Assembly: GCA_028023455.1 (NCBI GenBank) | Contig: JAQFVV010006232.1 | Span: 1,376,008-1,440,007 of the forward strand | Length of the DNA stretch: 64,000 nucleotides | Source of the DNA: Epiperipatus broadwayi | Lineage: Eukaryota > Onychophora > Udeonychophora > Euonychophora > Peripatidae | Direction of reading: 5' to 3' | In this document: piece by piece, positions 1 through 15,176 of the stretch | Layout of the letters: every line of letters begins with the position of its first letter | How positions within the stretch are numbered: position 1 is the stretch's first letter | Position numbers and translations under genes: made by a program | Notes under the pieces: model-generated | The model's database searches: none | What the model saw: the letters and a program-made list of their open reading frames with translations, nothing else | Told to the model about the DNA's origin: nothing

Positions 1-557
1 AAATATTTGTTCTGTACATGGTTTTATCTTCAAGAAAATCTGTCAAAACTTAGCAAGAAATTATAAAATTCTTTAAATATTTAATCTACTTTTGATGCCT
101 CCTATACTATTATTGACCTTCAACTTTATAGATAAGAAACTGATTATATTAAATACTACATACTAATAAAAATGGTGGAGTTTTCTTTTAAATATGAGGT
201 ATTATATTTGTCAGACAATCATTTTCTTAATGACTTTACCCCAATTTTTCCCTGGCTTCTTCTATAAGCACTTATGGTATGTACTACACTCATTTCTTTG
301 CAGAAAATTCTTCTACATTTTTCCAATAACTATATGGGTATCACAATGTTTACTCCCACTTAACTATTCATCAGTTCTTCAGGATAATATTGTATCCTAT
401 TCTGGAATTTTAACTCATCTTCCTCGATTGTATAACCATATAATATAATTTTCCCATGAAATATTTTTTATCCGTATCTGTGACTGTGTTATACAACAAA
501 TAATCTATTTCTATTATTACTATATATATATATTGTAACAGGATATATATATATATA
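1..557. other. AT-rich spacer, no gene seen
   Basis: No supported gene. The open frame at 194-448 has no recognisable domain and ordinary AT-rich composition. The end of the stretch carries TA-rich simple sequence (about 520-557), in which a short block ending in TTGTAACA occurs twice. Confidence 0.6.
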
Positions 558-677
558 TTGTAACAAACGGGGTTCGAATACAAGCATATGTAATATATTA
601 CTAATTGCGAGTGTTAATGTTGAGCGACTATATACGAAAAGATATATATGTAAATAGTCATTCGAACCCTGTTACAA
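558..677. repeat. Short inverted-repeat (MITE-like) element
   Basis: The left end TTGTAACA...GGGGTTCGAAT (558-579) is complemented by ATTCGAACCCTGTTACAA (660-677), giving arms of about 20 bp around a 120 bp unit. The arm contains GGTTCGAAT, which resembles a pol III B box, but no matching A box was found. No coding capacity was recognised. Confidence 0.5.
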
Positions 678-899
678 AGAGTGTGAATGTTAGGTGGGTA
701 TGCTTATATAAAGATATTTGTATATGTGAGTATAAAATGTGTGTATGTATTAACGGTGATGGTCACAAGCAATTATATACGGAGCTGTATAAGTTGTAAT
801 TGATTATTCGTATATATTTTATCCGTTAAAATTTTTCTTTAAGCCTGGTTGATAATATTGTCAGTAACACGTGTTTTCTTTTGCTAATTAATCTTTTGA

Positions 900-1583
900 A
901 CATATGAAGATAGAAATAGAAATAAATCAGTTGCTGTAGGCGGTTTAGTAATAACTGGCATCAAGAAGTCCGAAAACGGGTCAGGTGGGTATCTTTGGAA
1001 AACAATAGAAGAACGGGACAATGGCGTAGGGATATTGGAAGAAAATTTTACAAAGTTAAAGAGTGAAAACAAAAGAACTCTTTTGTGGGCTCGAGAGCAA
1101 AATAAAAAAAAAGAAAAAAAACGCGGCTTGGACTATGGAGTGTGTGGACGTATAAAATTTTCTTAAGAAGTTTATTAATATTTCTCACCCAAAATGTCAG
1201 GGTAATTCAATAGCGCTAGTTTCATTAACCGATCCAGTGGACAGTTGTCGTGGAACCCATCTGAAGTGGACCTACGAATTTCGCTATACAAAAGAGTTCT
1301 TGTTCATCAAGTGTAATGGCGACAAAAGATCTATGAAATGGGATCCTTTCATAAAGTGAGTGAATCATCTACTCCACCACCAGAATAAGCTATTCGATAT
1401 ACCATATTGGAAATCCTTGCCATCTGTTATATCAACCAGACCAGTATTCGTGGAGAACTATAAATGCGGACTTGTCTTTGACCGTGTGAACGGTCGACAG
1501 TACTTAAGGTAATTGACGTTTACGCTAAATATATGTTCAATGAATGTGTCTTGGTAAAGAAACTAGAGTTACCTCAATATTAA
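900..1583 (+). pseudogene. Unrecognised coding-like stretch, broken or spliced
   Basis: Three consecutive open stretches cover most of 684 bases. Frame A (900-1163) has no ATG and ends at TAA 1164. Frame B (1156-1509) has an in-frame TGA at 1357. Frame C (1506-1580) ends at TAA 1581, eight bases before an AATAAA at 1591. Composition is protein-like, with charged and aromatic residues such as HLKWTYEFRYTKEFLFIK in frame B, and CpG is much more frequent than in the flanks. The TGA overlaps a good splice donor (AAA|GTGAGT at 1356) and frame B ends at another (AAG|GTAATT at 1508). It could therefore be a multi-exon gene, or one ancestral reading frame broken by a nonsense change and two frameshifts. 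I do not recognise the family and cannot exclude a transposon or viral relic. Confidence 0.4.
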
Positions 1584-3921
1584 TTGCTATAATAAATCTC
1601 TTTTAAATTAAATAAAATAACAACTTTAAATAAACAGCTCTGATGTATAATTGCACTATTTTGATGCGTATATGAATTATATATGTGTGTATCAGGGTAA
1701 ATGGGCTGTGCGCTTGAATATTGATATATTTATATGCATGGATAAATGAGATTTTATCGGTATTAAGTATGGTAATAAATAGAGTGAATTGTATGATAAC
1801 ATTCGGGTTGGGTTATTAGATTTATAACGGATAAATTATCGGACAGAATAGATAGACACATAAGACTTAGTTGGGTAGTGTTTGGCTTTGTTCTCTAGTT
1901 AGACTATCATCCCCAAACCCTGAGATTGAGCTGGTACAGATGCGCTACCATAAATAGAGGTATATATATATACCCGAACCCTTATTTACGTTTTCGATGA
2001 GATAATTCTTATCCATGTGTAAGATTGGCGTGTGAGATGGAATCCGACCATGCTCACAAATATCCTCACTCGAAGCTACGGGTAGAAGCGTACAATGGTG
2101 ATATAAAATATAAAGGGTGGTATTATAATATATTACATTTAAATTTTAAATCTTAAATTTTTTTTTGTAAATATCTAATACTGAATTAAAAGCACAGACT
2201 TCAAAATGCACAAATAATGAATTATTAATTTATTAATAAGTTTAATTTAAATATTGAAATAAAATAAGTTTAAAAAAATTTTTAGAATCAAAGCAAAGAT
2301 TCTAATCTTAAATAAATATAATAAAAAACCTTTTAATCTTAAAAATAAAATTACAAACGGGTTCTTATGGCAAAATTACCATTAAAAAGATTACTACAAA
2401 ATAGATAAGAGTCGAGAGATAGAAATAAAAGACTTGCTTTTCCCACCCAAGAAATATACATGGACCACAGTGGAAAAATCTACTTAGCCACAAACCCAAT
2501 GAACCAATGAAATACATAGATGAAATATATCAGATGGATTTATGCATTCCTAGATAAGATGTTTCAGGATTATAAAAGAAAAAATTCAAAAGAAATAATT
2601 AATTACAAAATTAAAATTTTGAATACGTTTGTCATTGCTGAAAAGTAAAAAAATGTAAAAAGTTATTGTTGCCATTACCAAAAATGTAATCTGTTTCATC
2701 ACGCTTTCTTCAGTTTAGCCAGCCATAGGCAGCTTTCATCTCCATGGATCCCAGGATTGACCCACTGATACCATCTTCAGAAATCATTGTGAATCATCAT
2801 AAATCATCATCGTCCACAAGAAATGGCCCTTGCATAAACTCAGATCTTTGTCACAAAGGAACGAACCCAGAGAAAGGAAAGTATAAATTATAAATGATAA
2901 AAATGCAATATAAACTCTCTTTAATTTAATATCTTCGAACTTTATTTTCCTTTAAATATGAACTATAGACTTTCTCTCCTGATCAAACCTGAACTTTATT
3001 TTTTATAAACTTGGCAATTATAAAAGTCTTATCTAAAGTTTAAATGTAATCTTTTTAAAATATGTACTATTTTTTTTTTTTTATTCTTAATATAAGATCT
3101 GTTATCTGTTTGTAATAGGGCAGGAGTTTGCGATTGCAAACATAAATTTAAAGATAAAATCAAACATGTATCATTATTTGTGCATTATTAGATTTTAAAA
3201 ATAGGTGAAATATATTATTTGATGTAAAACAAATTGAATACAATGCATGATTTTAAAATAAGTTAAATACCCTAAACTAAATATTTTTTTGTAATAAATT
3301 AAATTAGTAAATTGACTTAAATATAAGTTGGGTGTAGATGGTTGTTCAGACTGTTTAAGTATATGTTAGTTTAAAGGGTTTTGATTTCAGACTATTTGTT
3401 TCATAGTTGTGTCAATGCTGGTGGAGGGATATATGGATGTTTATATCAATGTAATGTGAAGTGTGTTATCATACAGGGCAATGTGCCCAACTGAATGCAT
3501 GACCCCAAAGATGTAGTCATGGTGTTGAAATGGATGTGCAGTACTTCCCATGACATTGACCTCTTTCAGCTCTATGGATTAGGACTATAAGTTGGCAAGA
3601 TAAACCGCTCTCCCATTCATATGTAGCGTTTTCTCTTTATTATTTTATATGAATGTTTTTTTTTGCCAGACAGATGCACATTCCTGTACTGGATGAAGGT
3701 CATGTTCTTCAAATACTATCATGCTGTTAGATGCACATTACTGTCAGCTCGGTTTTATGCTAACATGTTCACATTGCATTGGCTGTGGATATATATTGGG
3801 AAGTGAGCATTGGTGTGGCTACAGACTTTTAGCCTGGAATCAGATGATTTGACAATCTTTTAAGTGTGTCGTCTAGGTGGACTATCTATGCTCAACATTC
3901 TAAGATTAAAAATTAAAGGTA
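1584..3921. other. Spacer with unidentified repeat-like sequence
   Basis: No gene is supported. About 1790-2110 is less AT-rich than its surroundings and keeps several CpGs, so it may belong to the same unit as the coding-like stretch upstream. About 3400-3920 is a GC-richer block directly before an AAT array, which would fit the 3' end of a plus-strand retroelement, but I recognise no domain in it. Confidence 0.4.
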
Positions 3922-8236
<4,315 letters not shown>

Positions 8237-8652
8237 ATCAGTAAATTTTGAATGTATAGAAAATGTTAAACTTTATTTAAACTTTTCATATATAAACAAC
8301 TTATAATAACACAATGTTATGAATAGTATTATTCTCCACTCTTCTGCTGGTGTTGCTGGCCTGACCAGTGACAGTATTTACATAGGAGTCAAACTTGCAC
8401 TTTTAGATTCATATTGAATTTATGACAAATCAACTGATCTATCTCTACCAAGATTGCTCAGTTGGTCAGAGCATTTGCCTTAAATTCAATATTTGAGAAT
8501 CGGAAAGTGTGAGTTAGACACCTATGAAAATATTGTCTCTGTTCAATGTGTAATTACTGACCTGTGTTATTGGTCTATTTGTGTGTTATTACTAACAAGC
8601 TGAAAAGTTTAAATAAACTTTAAAATTTTCTATACATTCGCCATTTACTGAT
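8237..8652. mobile_element. TIR element of about 416 bp (MITE-like)
   Basis: The sequence ATCAGTAAA...GAATGTATAGAAAA...ACTTTATTTAAACTTTTCA (8237-8289) returns in reverse complement at 8601-8652, with only a few mismatches over about 50 bp. No transposase frame lies between the ends, so this would be a non-autonomous element. A tRNA-like promoter segment sits inside it (8447-8525). No target duplication was fixed with confidence. Confidence 0.6.
8447..8525 (+). other. tRNA-like (SINE head) segment with A and B boxes
   Basis: TTGCTCAGTTGG (8454-8465) fits the A-box/D-arm pattern of tRNAs and is followed at normal tRNA distance by GAGTTAGACACC (8511-8522), one base off the B-box consensus at the invariant C. 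The sequence between them does not fold as a clean anticodon arm, so this is not a functional tRNA. It looks like the pol III head of a tRNA-derived SINE, here lying inside an inverted-repeat element. Confidence 0.45.
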
Positions 8653-8702
8653 AGATGATGGAAACAGTTCAACATATTATATTATATTTTTGATGTTTTT
8701 AT

Positions 8703-9183
8703 GTCATATTCATTGTTAGTCTGCTGATAATATTAATTTTTTGATTATTTGGATACTATTTTTTGATTCATTACATATTAATTTTGTTTAATGAACCATG
8801 CCTCTTTTATTTTGTGTTTGTGGTCATTCCTTTCTTTACATATAATGTCAACAGCATTTTGAGCACAGTTATAGTCATGGTCTCTCTCATGATTGAGAAA
8901 AATGGATGCATTAGATGTTTAGGGTTTAATCTTAAAACTAGAATGACTCAACATATAGGAAATCTAAGATTAAGCTTGAAACATCTAATGCATCCATTTT
9001 TCTCAATCATGAGAACAAATACGGTTATAGCTACGATCCGAGCACTGTTGGAGTTGTGTGTAAAGAGAGAAATGATTGCAAATGCAAAATAAAAGAGGTA
9101 TGGTTTATTACACAAAATGAATATGTAATGACAAAAACAGTAAGAGTGTTCAAATCTGCAAAAAGACTGACCGTGAATATGAC
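8703..9183. repeat. 481 bp imperfect palindrome with a perfect 36 bp core stem
   Basis: The left arm from 8703 (GTCATATTCATTGTTAGTCT) pairs with the right arm ending at 9183, and the match continues inward with many substitutions, for example CCTCTTTTATTTTG near 8800 against its complement near 9100. The innermost stem is a perfect 36 bp match (8885-8920 with 8979-9014) around a 58-nt loop. The open frame at 8763-9092 is a by-product of this structure. It resembles a decayed foldback element. Confidence 0.75.
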
Positions 9184-9847
9184 GTGTCGAAAGTATACTC
9201 AGTACAATATATTATTAAAATTTTGTATAAGTATTATTATTTTACATTAAGGTCTAGAATGGCAGAGTACGGAAATGTAATAATTATACATATATTATTA
9301 TAATACATTAGCCTTTTCTTTTTCTTTTCACACTAAACAACAACATTATTGAACTAGTCATTTATTTTTTTAAACAAAATCTATTTCAAAACAAAGTTAA
9401 AAATGTTAACAAAATGAAATAAACATTTATCAAGGTCCTTTTGTTATCATAATTTCAGTATAACTAATTTATTTTCTCTAGTTTAGATCTTTAAATTATA
9501 TTTTAAAATAAATGTGTTTGTTATTTATATAAACATTTGCACACTGATATTCATGTTTAAAATGTACTTAAAATAAATTTTAAAATGTGTTTAAAAAAAT
9601 AACTATCAATATTATAGATTTTTATTTGTTATTAAGAGAAGAAATATAGCTACAATATAAATTTTAATATAAAAACATTCCCAGTGAATATATGCAATAT
9701 TGATTTATAATGAAGCTTCTATAATACATACCTATATATGTTTTCTTAAAGGTAAGAATTTCGATCAACATAATAACGTCTAAATAAACTAAACAATATT
9801 TTAAATAAACTTATTTGACTATAAGTCATTGTCTGTAAGCTATAATA
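9184..9847. other. AT-rich spacer, no gene seen
   Basis: I see no coding, RNA or repeat signal here beyond AT-rich composition. Confidence 0.5.
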
Positions 9848-10920
9848 TATATACATGATCATATAATATTTGAAATACAAAAATAATTTATATACTTGGA
9901 GTTTAAATGTAATTATAGAGGATTTCAACACAGACTTTCAAAGAGTTCCCTTCAGCTATTCTCTTTATCTCATCCAATTTATACACATAAAAACACACAT
10001 GTGAAAAAGACAAATGATCTCCAATATATGTATTTCGTGCTGAACCTGCACTCAACACACATATAATCAATGCTCATTTTATGTTAAGATAACAAATCTT
10101 TAAACTTTAATGGACAGGTTTCACTCTATTACACCTTCCAACTTTTCAGCCATCCATACCATTGAAAAACGATGAATTCCTTACTAATGTCAATATTATT
10201 GTCATGCCCATGTTGACTTTAAGCAACTCTGACCCCTCATGTATAGGACGTCCATTTACATATACAGAAGAATGGACAGAATACAGGCTGAATCTGTAAT
10301 ATTTGAAATATAAGTATAATTCGTATACCTGGAGTTTAAATATAATTATACAGGATTTGAATACAGACAGTGAATATCTGAAGGGGGCTTGAAAGTCTGT
10401 GTTCAAATCCTCAATAATTATATTTAAATTCTCCAATTATATGAATTATTCTTGTATTTCAAATATCACAGATTCAGCATGTTTTCTGCCCATCACTCTT
10501 CAGTGTCTTTAAATGTACAAGGTTTGGTATATGGGGGATCATAGTTATTTAAAGTCAACATGAGCGGAATAATAATATTGGCATCAACAAGGGATTTGGT
10601 TGTTCCGTCATCAGATTTTTAATGGTGTGGATGGCTGAAGAGTTGGAAAGTTACATAGATTGAAACCTGTCCATTAAAGTTAAAAAATTTTCTATCTTAA
10701 TATAAACAGAGCACTGCATATATATATATGTGTGTGTGATGATAATCTGGACCAACTGATGAGTGCTAGTTCAGCATAAAATATGTGTATTGGAACTTAT
10801 TTACCTTTTTCACGTATATGTAGTCTTGTCCATCGGTTGCATAAGATAAGTGGTTAGCTGAATGGAACTTGAAAGTCTGTCTTCAAATCCCCTATAAATA
10901 TATATGATCATATATATGAT
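9848..10920. repeat. Imperfect palindrome of about 1.07 kb (foldback element)
   Basis: The two halves are diverged reverse complements centred near 10385. Outer ends share TGATCATATA (near 9855 and 10905). Further pairs are GGAACTTGAAAGTCTGT-type blocks (about 9930 and 10863), TTCAGCA blocks (10040 and 10770), the CTTTAATGGACAGG block (about 10105) with CCTGTCCATTAAAG (about 10666), and ATATTTGAAATA (10300) with TATTTCAAATAT (10454). The AAAGTCTGTGTTCAAATCC block occurs at both the outer ends and the centre, so the arms have internal substructure. No transposase is visible. Confidence 0.7.
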
Positions 10921-12420
10921 GCAACACATAGGGACTGATCTAAATTTAATAAAATGTGCTGTTTAAAATTTTTTATTAGATTATTTCCATTATCATATTG
11001 ATAAAACGGAATAACATATGAATCAGTCATTAAAATTTGTAATAATTGTTGTAGATAGTAACTTTTTGCATTTTTGAAATTACATTAACAAAATTTTTAG
11101 ATCGATGACAAAAATGATATGAAGAATTAATATTTTTATTTAAGCACATACATTATATTAAAAATCAGTAAAATATATACACTATAAAGTATATAATATT
11201 TTATGTGTGAAAGAATGATTTGTGTAACTGAAATAGAAGCTCGTTATTGGTTTAAATAATTTTTTAAAAAGTTATATAGCTTTAGTTTATTATCTTGAAT
11301 ATAGATGTGTGCATGCATATTTATTCTTTTCTATTTTAAATTTCAAAAGCATTATTTTAAAAACTTTAATATGTCACTTTTTGCTTTATATTTATTTATT
11401 GAAGAGATCGTTTAAAACATTATGCTAAATAAATAAAAGAAAAATGCTTTATTTTGATATCTATGATTTCTGTATTTTAAATTTATAGAACTACATAATT
11501 TTATTTTAAAATATTTACTTAATATTGTAAATTGTAAATAATTATGTAATCTAAAATATTTTAATTGTAGAAGATGGCATGATATTTAAAAGAAAATTCT
11601 AACACACAATTGGTGATTGTACAAATTTTAAAACGTGAATCTGCCTCAAGAGCAAATCAGACAAAAGCATGAGTGAAAAAAGAACTTCAGTGCATTACGA
11701 TGGAGATAATTTTTGATCTGATGATCTAAATATGATGTTGAAAAGAACAGCTATGAATGAACTTTTTATAAATAGACATTCATTCATCTATTCATTCATT
11801 TATCTATTAATTTCATCCACACATTCATTTGTATGCTTTTATTTTAAAATTTATATGGAAAAACCAATGTAAAAATGATGAGCTACAGATATTTAAAATA
11901 TCTATCTACCTAAGAAAGCAATAGCTGTCTGAATCTATGGAACATTATTTTAAAACAAGAAAGCAGTAAAGTTTGGGAAATGAAGACTGCTAATAAATTA
12001 ATTTCTTTCAAAGTTTATAGAAGAAATTCTGATAAAGTATATCATTTATAACTTAAATATTATGAAAGAAAAAAAATAATAATGAACTTTCTTGGAATGC
12101 ATTTCATCATTGCTGGATTTTTCAGTATCACTGAGGAAATTAAATAGAAACAATAGACTGTTTAAAAAAAACATGATTTTAATGCAACACTTTAAAAAAA
12201 AAATAGTTTTGTTATTCTTAAAAAATATAGTTATTCTTGGGTAATGTATTTGAATGAGAATGTTCTGAGATCTATTAGATTCTTACAGGTTACATTTTTA
12301 AACAGTGGTAAAAAATTGTTTACATGCTGTTGAAATTTGTAATTTATATATATAATATAGGGTTTATAACATTGTAAAAAAATAAGCATTTATTTTATAT
12401 AGCGTCTGTATACAATTGTA
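10921..12420. other. AT-rich spacer, no gene seen
   Basis: The only local pattern is a short ATTC/ATCT-rich run at about 11770-11830. No open frame, RNA gene or inverted repeat is supported. Confidence 0.5.
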
Positions 12421-12650
12421 TTTACATTCAATTATCAGCCTTTCAAGCTAATTGTGCAAACGCTTTGCGAGTGTTAATAATAAATGAATACTTTCTCACC
12501 AATACAAGATATTTGAGTTGTAGGGATAAGAGGATTCCTTTTATTCCTGCATAAATACTATATCTTGTATTGGTGAGAAAGTATTCATTTATTATTAACA
12601 CTCGCAAAGCGTTTGCACAATTAGCGTGAAAGGCTGATATTCGAATGTAA
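12421..12650. mobile_element. Young foldback element, 92 bp arms
   Basis: The arms at 12421-12512 and 12559-12650 are reverse complements with only about 3-4 mismatches in 92 bp and are separated by a 46-nt loop. They retain CpGs (AAACGCTTTGCGAG), unlike most surrounding DNA. A related, decayed half-copy (arm plus loop) lies at 45623-45740, so this is a dispersed repeat rather than a local inversion. Confidence 0.8.
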
Positions 12651-13300
12651 ACATTGTAAAAAGTAAATGATCTCAGAAATATAGGTATTTTTATAAAGTA
12701 AATATATTTATATTTTAGTATCCAAAGATCTTTTAATTATGTGAATGTTTACTCTTTAAGTTGTTACAAGTTTATAAATAATATTTAGGATTATTTATTA
12801 TGGTGATAGTATGTTTTATTTATTTTTAAATTATATTCCAGTCTTTGAGGCTATAATTTTTTGGAAATATTTGGTATATTTATTGTTAGAGATAGTAGTG
12901 CAAAGCTACAATAATTTATATTTACACATGAATGAATCTTAGTTTAAAGCTACATAGTTGTATTGATAATCTATTTAAAAAAATTAATGTTATAAGATTT
13001 TTATTTAAATTATTATATGGGAAATAATAATATCATAAATAAAAATAGCTACTAAAAATAAAACCATATACATGTTTGTAAAAGAGAGATACAATCAAAT
13101 ACTAATGCATTTAGAGAAGTCATTGAAGACAAATGAAAACAATTTAAATAATATAATTGTATTTAACTTCTATTAAACCAAATAAGTTACGCTTATTTTA
13201 AAATAACCTAATGATTATTAGCATTGTAAAACAATATATGTATTTAAACCATAATGTACATATAGAGTATAAAAAATAAAATATTGCCTAATACTATACT

Positions 13301-13640
13301 AACAATAAAAAATAAAACAGAAATTCATATAACAGTAACATACTAGTTAAAACAACAAAGTTTTACTAAAACTCTTTCACAATCATGGTTTCAACTATGA
13401 ACAAATAGACCTTCTCAAGTGAAATTCAACTAACATATAACATATAAGTACAAAACATTTCCATCATTTACTTTAACAATCAATTTCCTTTCACATCAAT
13501 CTCATGAAGACATCCTTTGATATGAAAGGAGGTTAGTATATGTTAGCAGTTGAAACCATGGTTGTGTAAGAATTTTAGTAAAAAATTTGTTGTTTTGGCC
13601 AGTATTGTATTGTTATATGAATTTTTATTTTATATTGTTT
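13301..13640. repeat. Inverted-repeat element of about 340 bp
   Basis: The left arm (about 13301-13396, including AAATTCATATAACA and ATGGTTTCAACT) is complemented by 13550-13640 at roughly 80-85 percent by eye. The centre also holds a weaker pair near 13428 and 13532. No coding sequence was found. Confidence 0.65.
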
Positions 13641-13725
13641 ATAGATACATATAATTTTTTTACATTTTTGTTTTCATATTGTAACTAGTATCTGGGAAAA
13701 TATCCCATTATTTATTTATTTATTT

Positions 13726-13783
13726 ATCATCATCATCATCATTATGATTATTAATGTTATTCTTGTTGTTATTATTATTATTG
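13726..13783. repeat. Degenerate ATC/ATT microsatellite
   Basis: ATC units pass into ATT units with interruptions. The sequence sits directly next to the decayed 3' end of family T copy T1, as ATT arrays do for the other copies. Confidence 0.8.
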
Positions 13784-14656
13784 TGATATTTCAAAGCAAC
13801 ATTATTCATCAAAGATTATATCAGTATATTACAAAGAAAAAAATAATTGTTCAAGTACAAGTGTCACGGCAGCATTTACATGTGAATATAGTTCTTTATT
13901 AATACACAGCATATAAAATTTAGAAAGGAATCAATAGCTATATATGTATATAATTTTAAGAACATTCCATATAAGGAATGATCAAATGTTCTATTGCTAA
14001 ATTGCCTGAAAGGTTGATGGTATGTGGTTGTAAACATTGGTTCAATTTTGGCAAAAGTTTATTAAATGTTCTGCTAAATAGATTGGTAAATAGGTGATCT
14101 GTTGTTGTAAGCATCAGGTCTGTTTTTGTAAAAGTTAATATTAGTTATACATATATGAAGTGGAAAGTTTTTCACTGGTATATATCATATAATGTTTGTT
14201 ATATCTTGTAAATTGTTAATTATACTTAGGTCCAGAGGGAGTCAATCATATAATTGTATTGCGAAGCTATATTTATCAGTATTATAACATATGGTGAGAA
14301 ACTGCATCGGTATTTCGGAAGTGATTACATAGTAGCAAAAATATCTGGATGTGCAAGTTTATCATTCCTGGCTCTCAAAATTATTCACCCTTGTTGGAAA
14401 AACTAGTTGGGTAGTGACATGCATTTCTACCAATGCAAAAAGTGCATCATTTGCATCAAAAGGCATACAAACTAAATGTTGCTGCTGAAATGGCTGGGAT
14501 GGTATATGTTGTATGTCTTAAGAATGCTGTTTAGTTTATTATTTTGAATACTGCAAATTATACACAAGAATTGGCTCTTTCTTCCAAGTATTTCACAAAG
14601 AGGAAATGCAGCATCATCTATTTCATATATATCCAGCACTAGCATGTACTCATGAA
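13784..14656 (-). pseudogene. Family T copy T1: decayed 3' relic
   Basis: On the plus strand the block opens with ATTTCAAAGCAACATTATTCAT, the typical 3' terminus of family T after an ATT array. Around 14340-14600 it resembles the C-terminal ORF2 DNA of T2 and T6, for example TATCTGGATGTGCAA and AAAAGTGCATCATTTGCATC. No frame survives. It is flanked by a degenerate ATC/ATT run on the left and the large ATT array on the right, so even this old copy keeps the double microsatellite context. Boundaries are approximate. Confidence 0.55.
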
Positions 14657-14934
<278 letters not shown>

Positions 14935-15176
14935 GTTTAAAAGCAAAACTTTATTGAGTCTAAAAAGTTAAAGAGTCACATATAGTACTATATTGGTTTG
15001 TTACAAATGTAATACAACAAAATTTCAGTATGTAAGTCTTTATCAATTCTGCATACTTTCTTTCTTGTTTTTAAATTTGGTCTTCTATTTAGTTCAGTTT
15101 ATGCTTGCATCTCTTTGAAGTTGGAAAAAAAGCTGATGTTGAAAATGTCATCATCTATCATATTAAACTTTATATT

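Noticed and set aside
605-799. Plus-strand 64-codon frame overlapping the inverted repeat at 558-677
   Set aside because: Its N-terminal half is the repeat itself and the rest has no recognisable motif.
8763-9092. 109-codon open frame as a protein gene
   Set aside because: It is spanned entirely by the 481 bp palindrome; its two halves are reverse complements.
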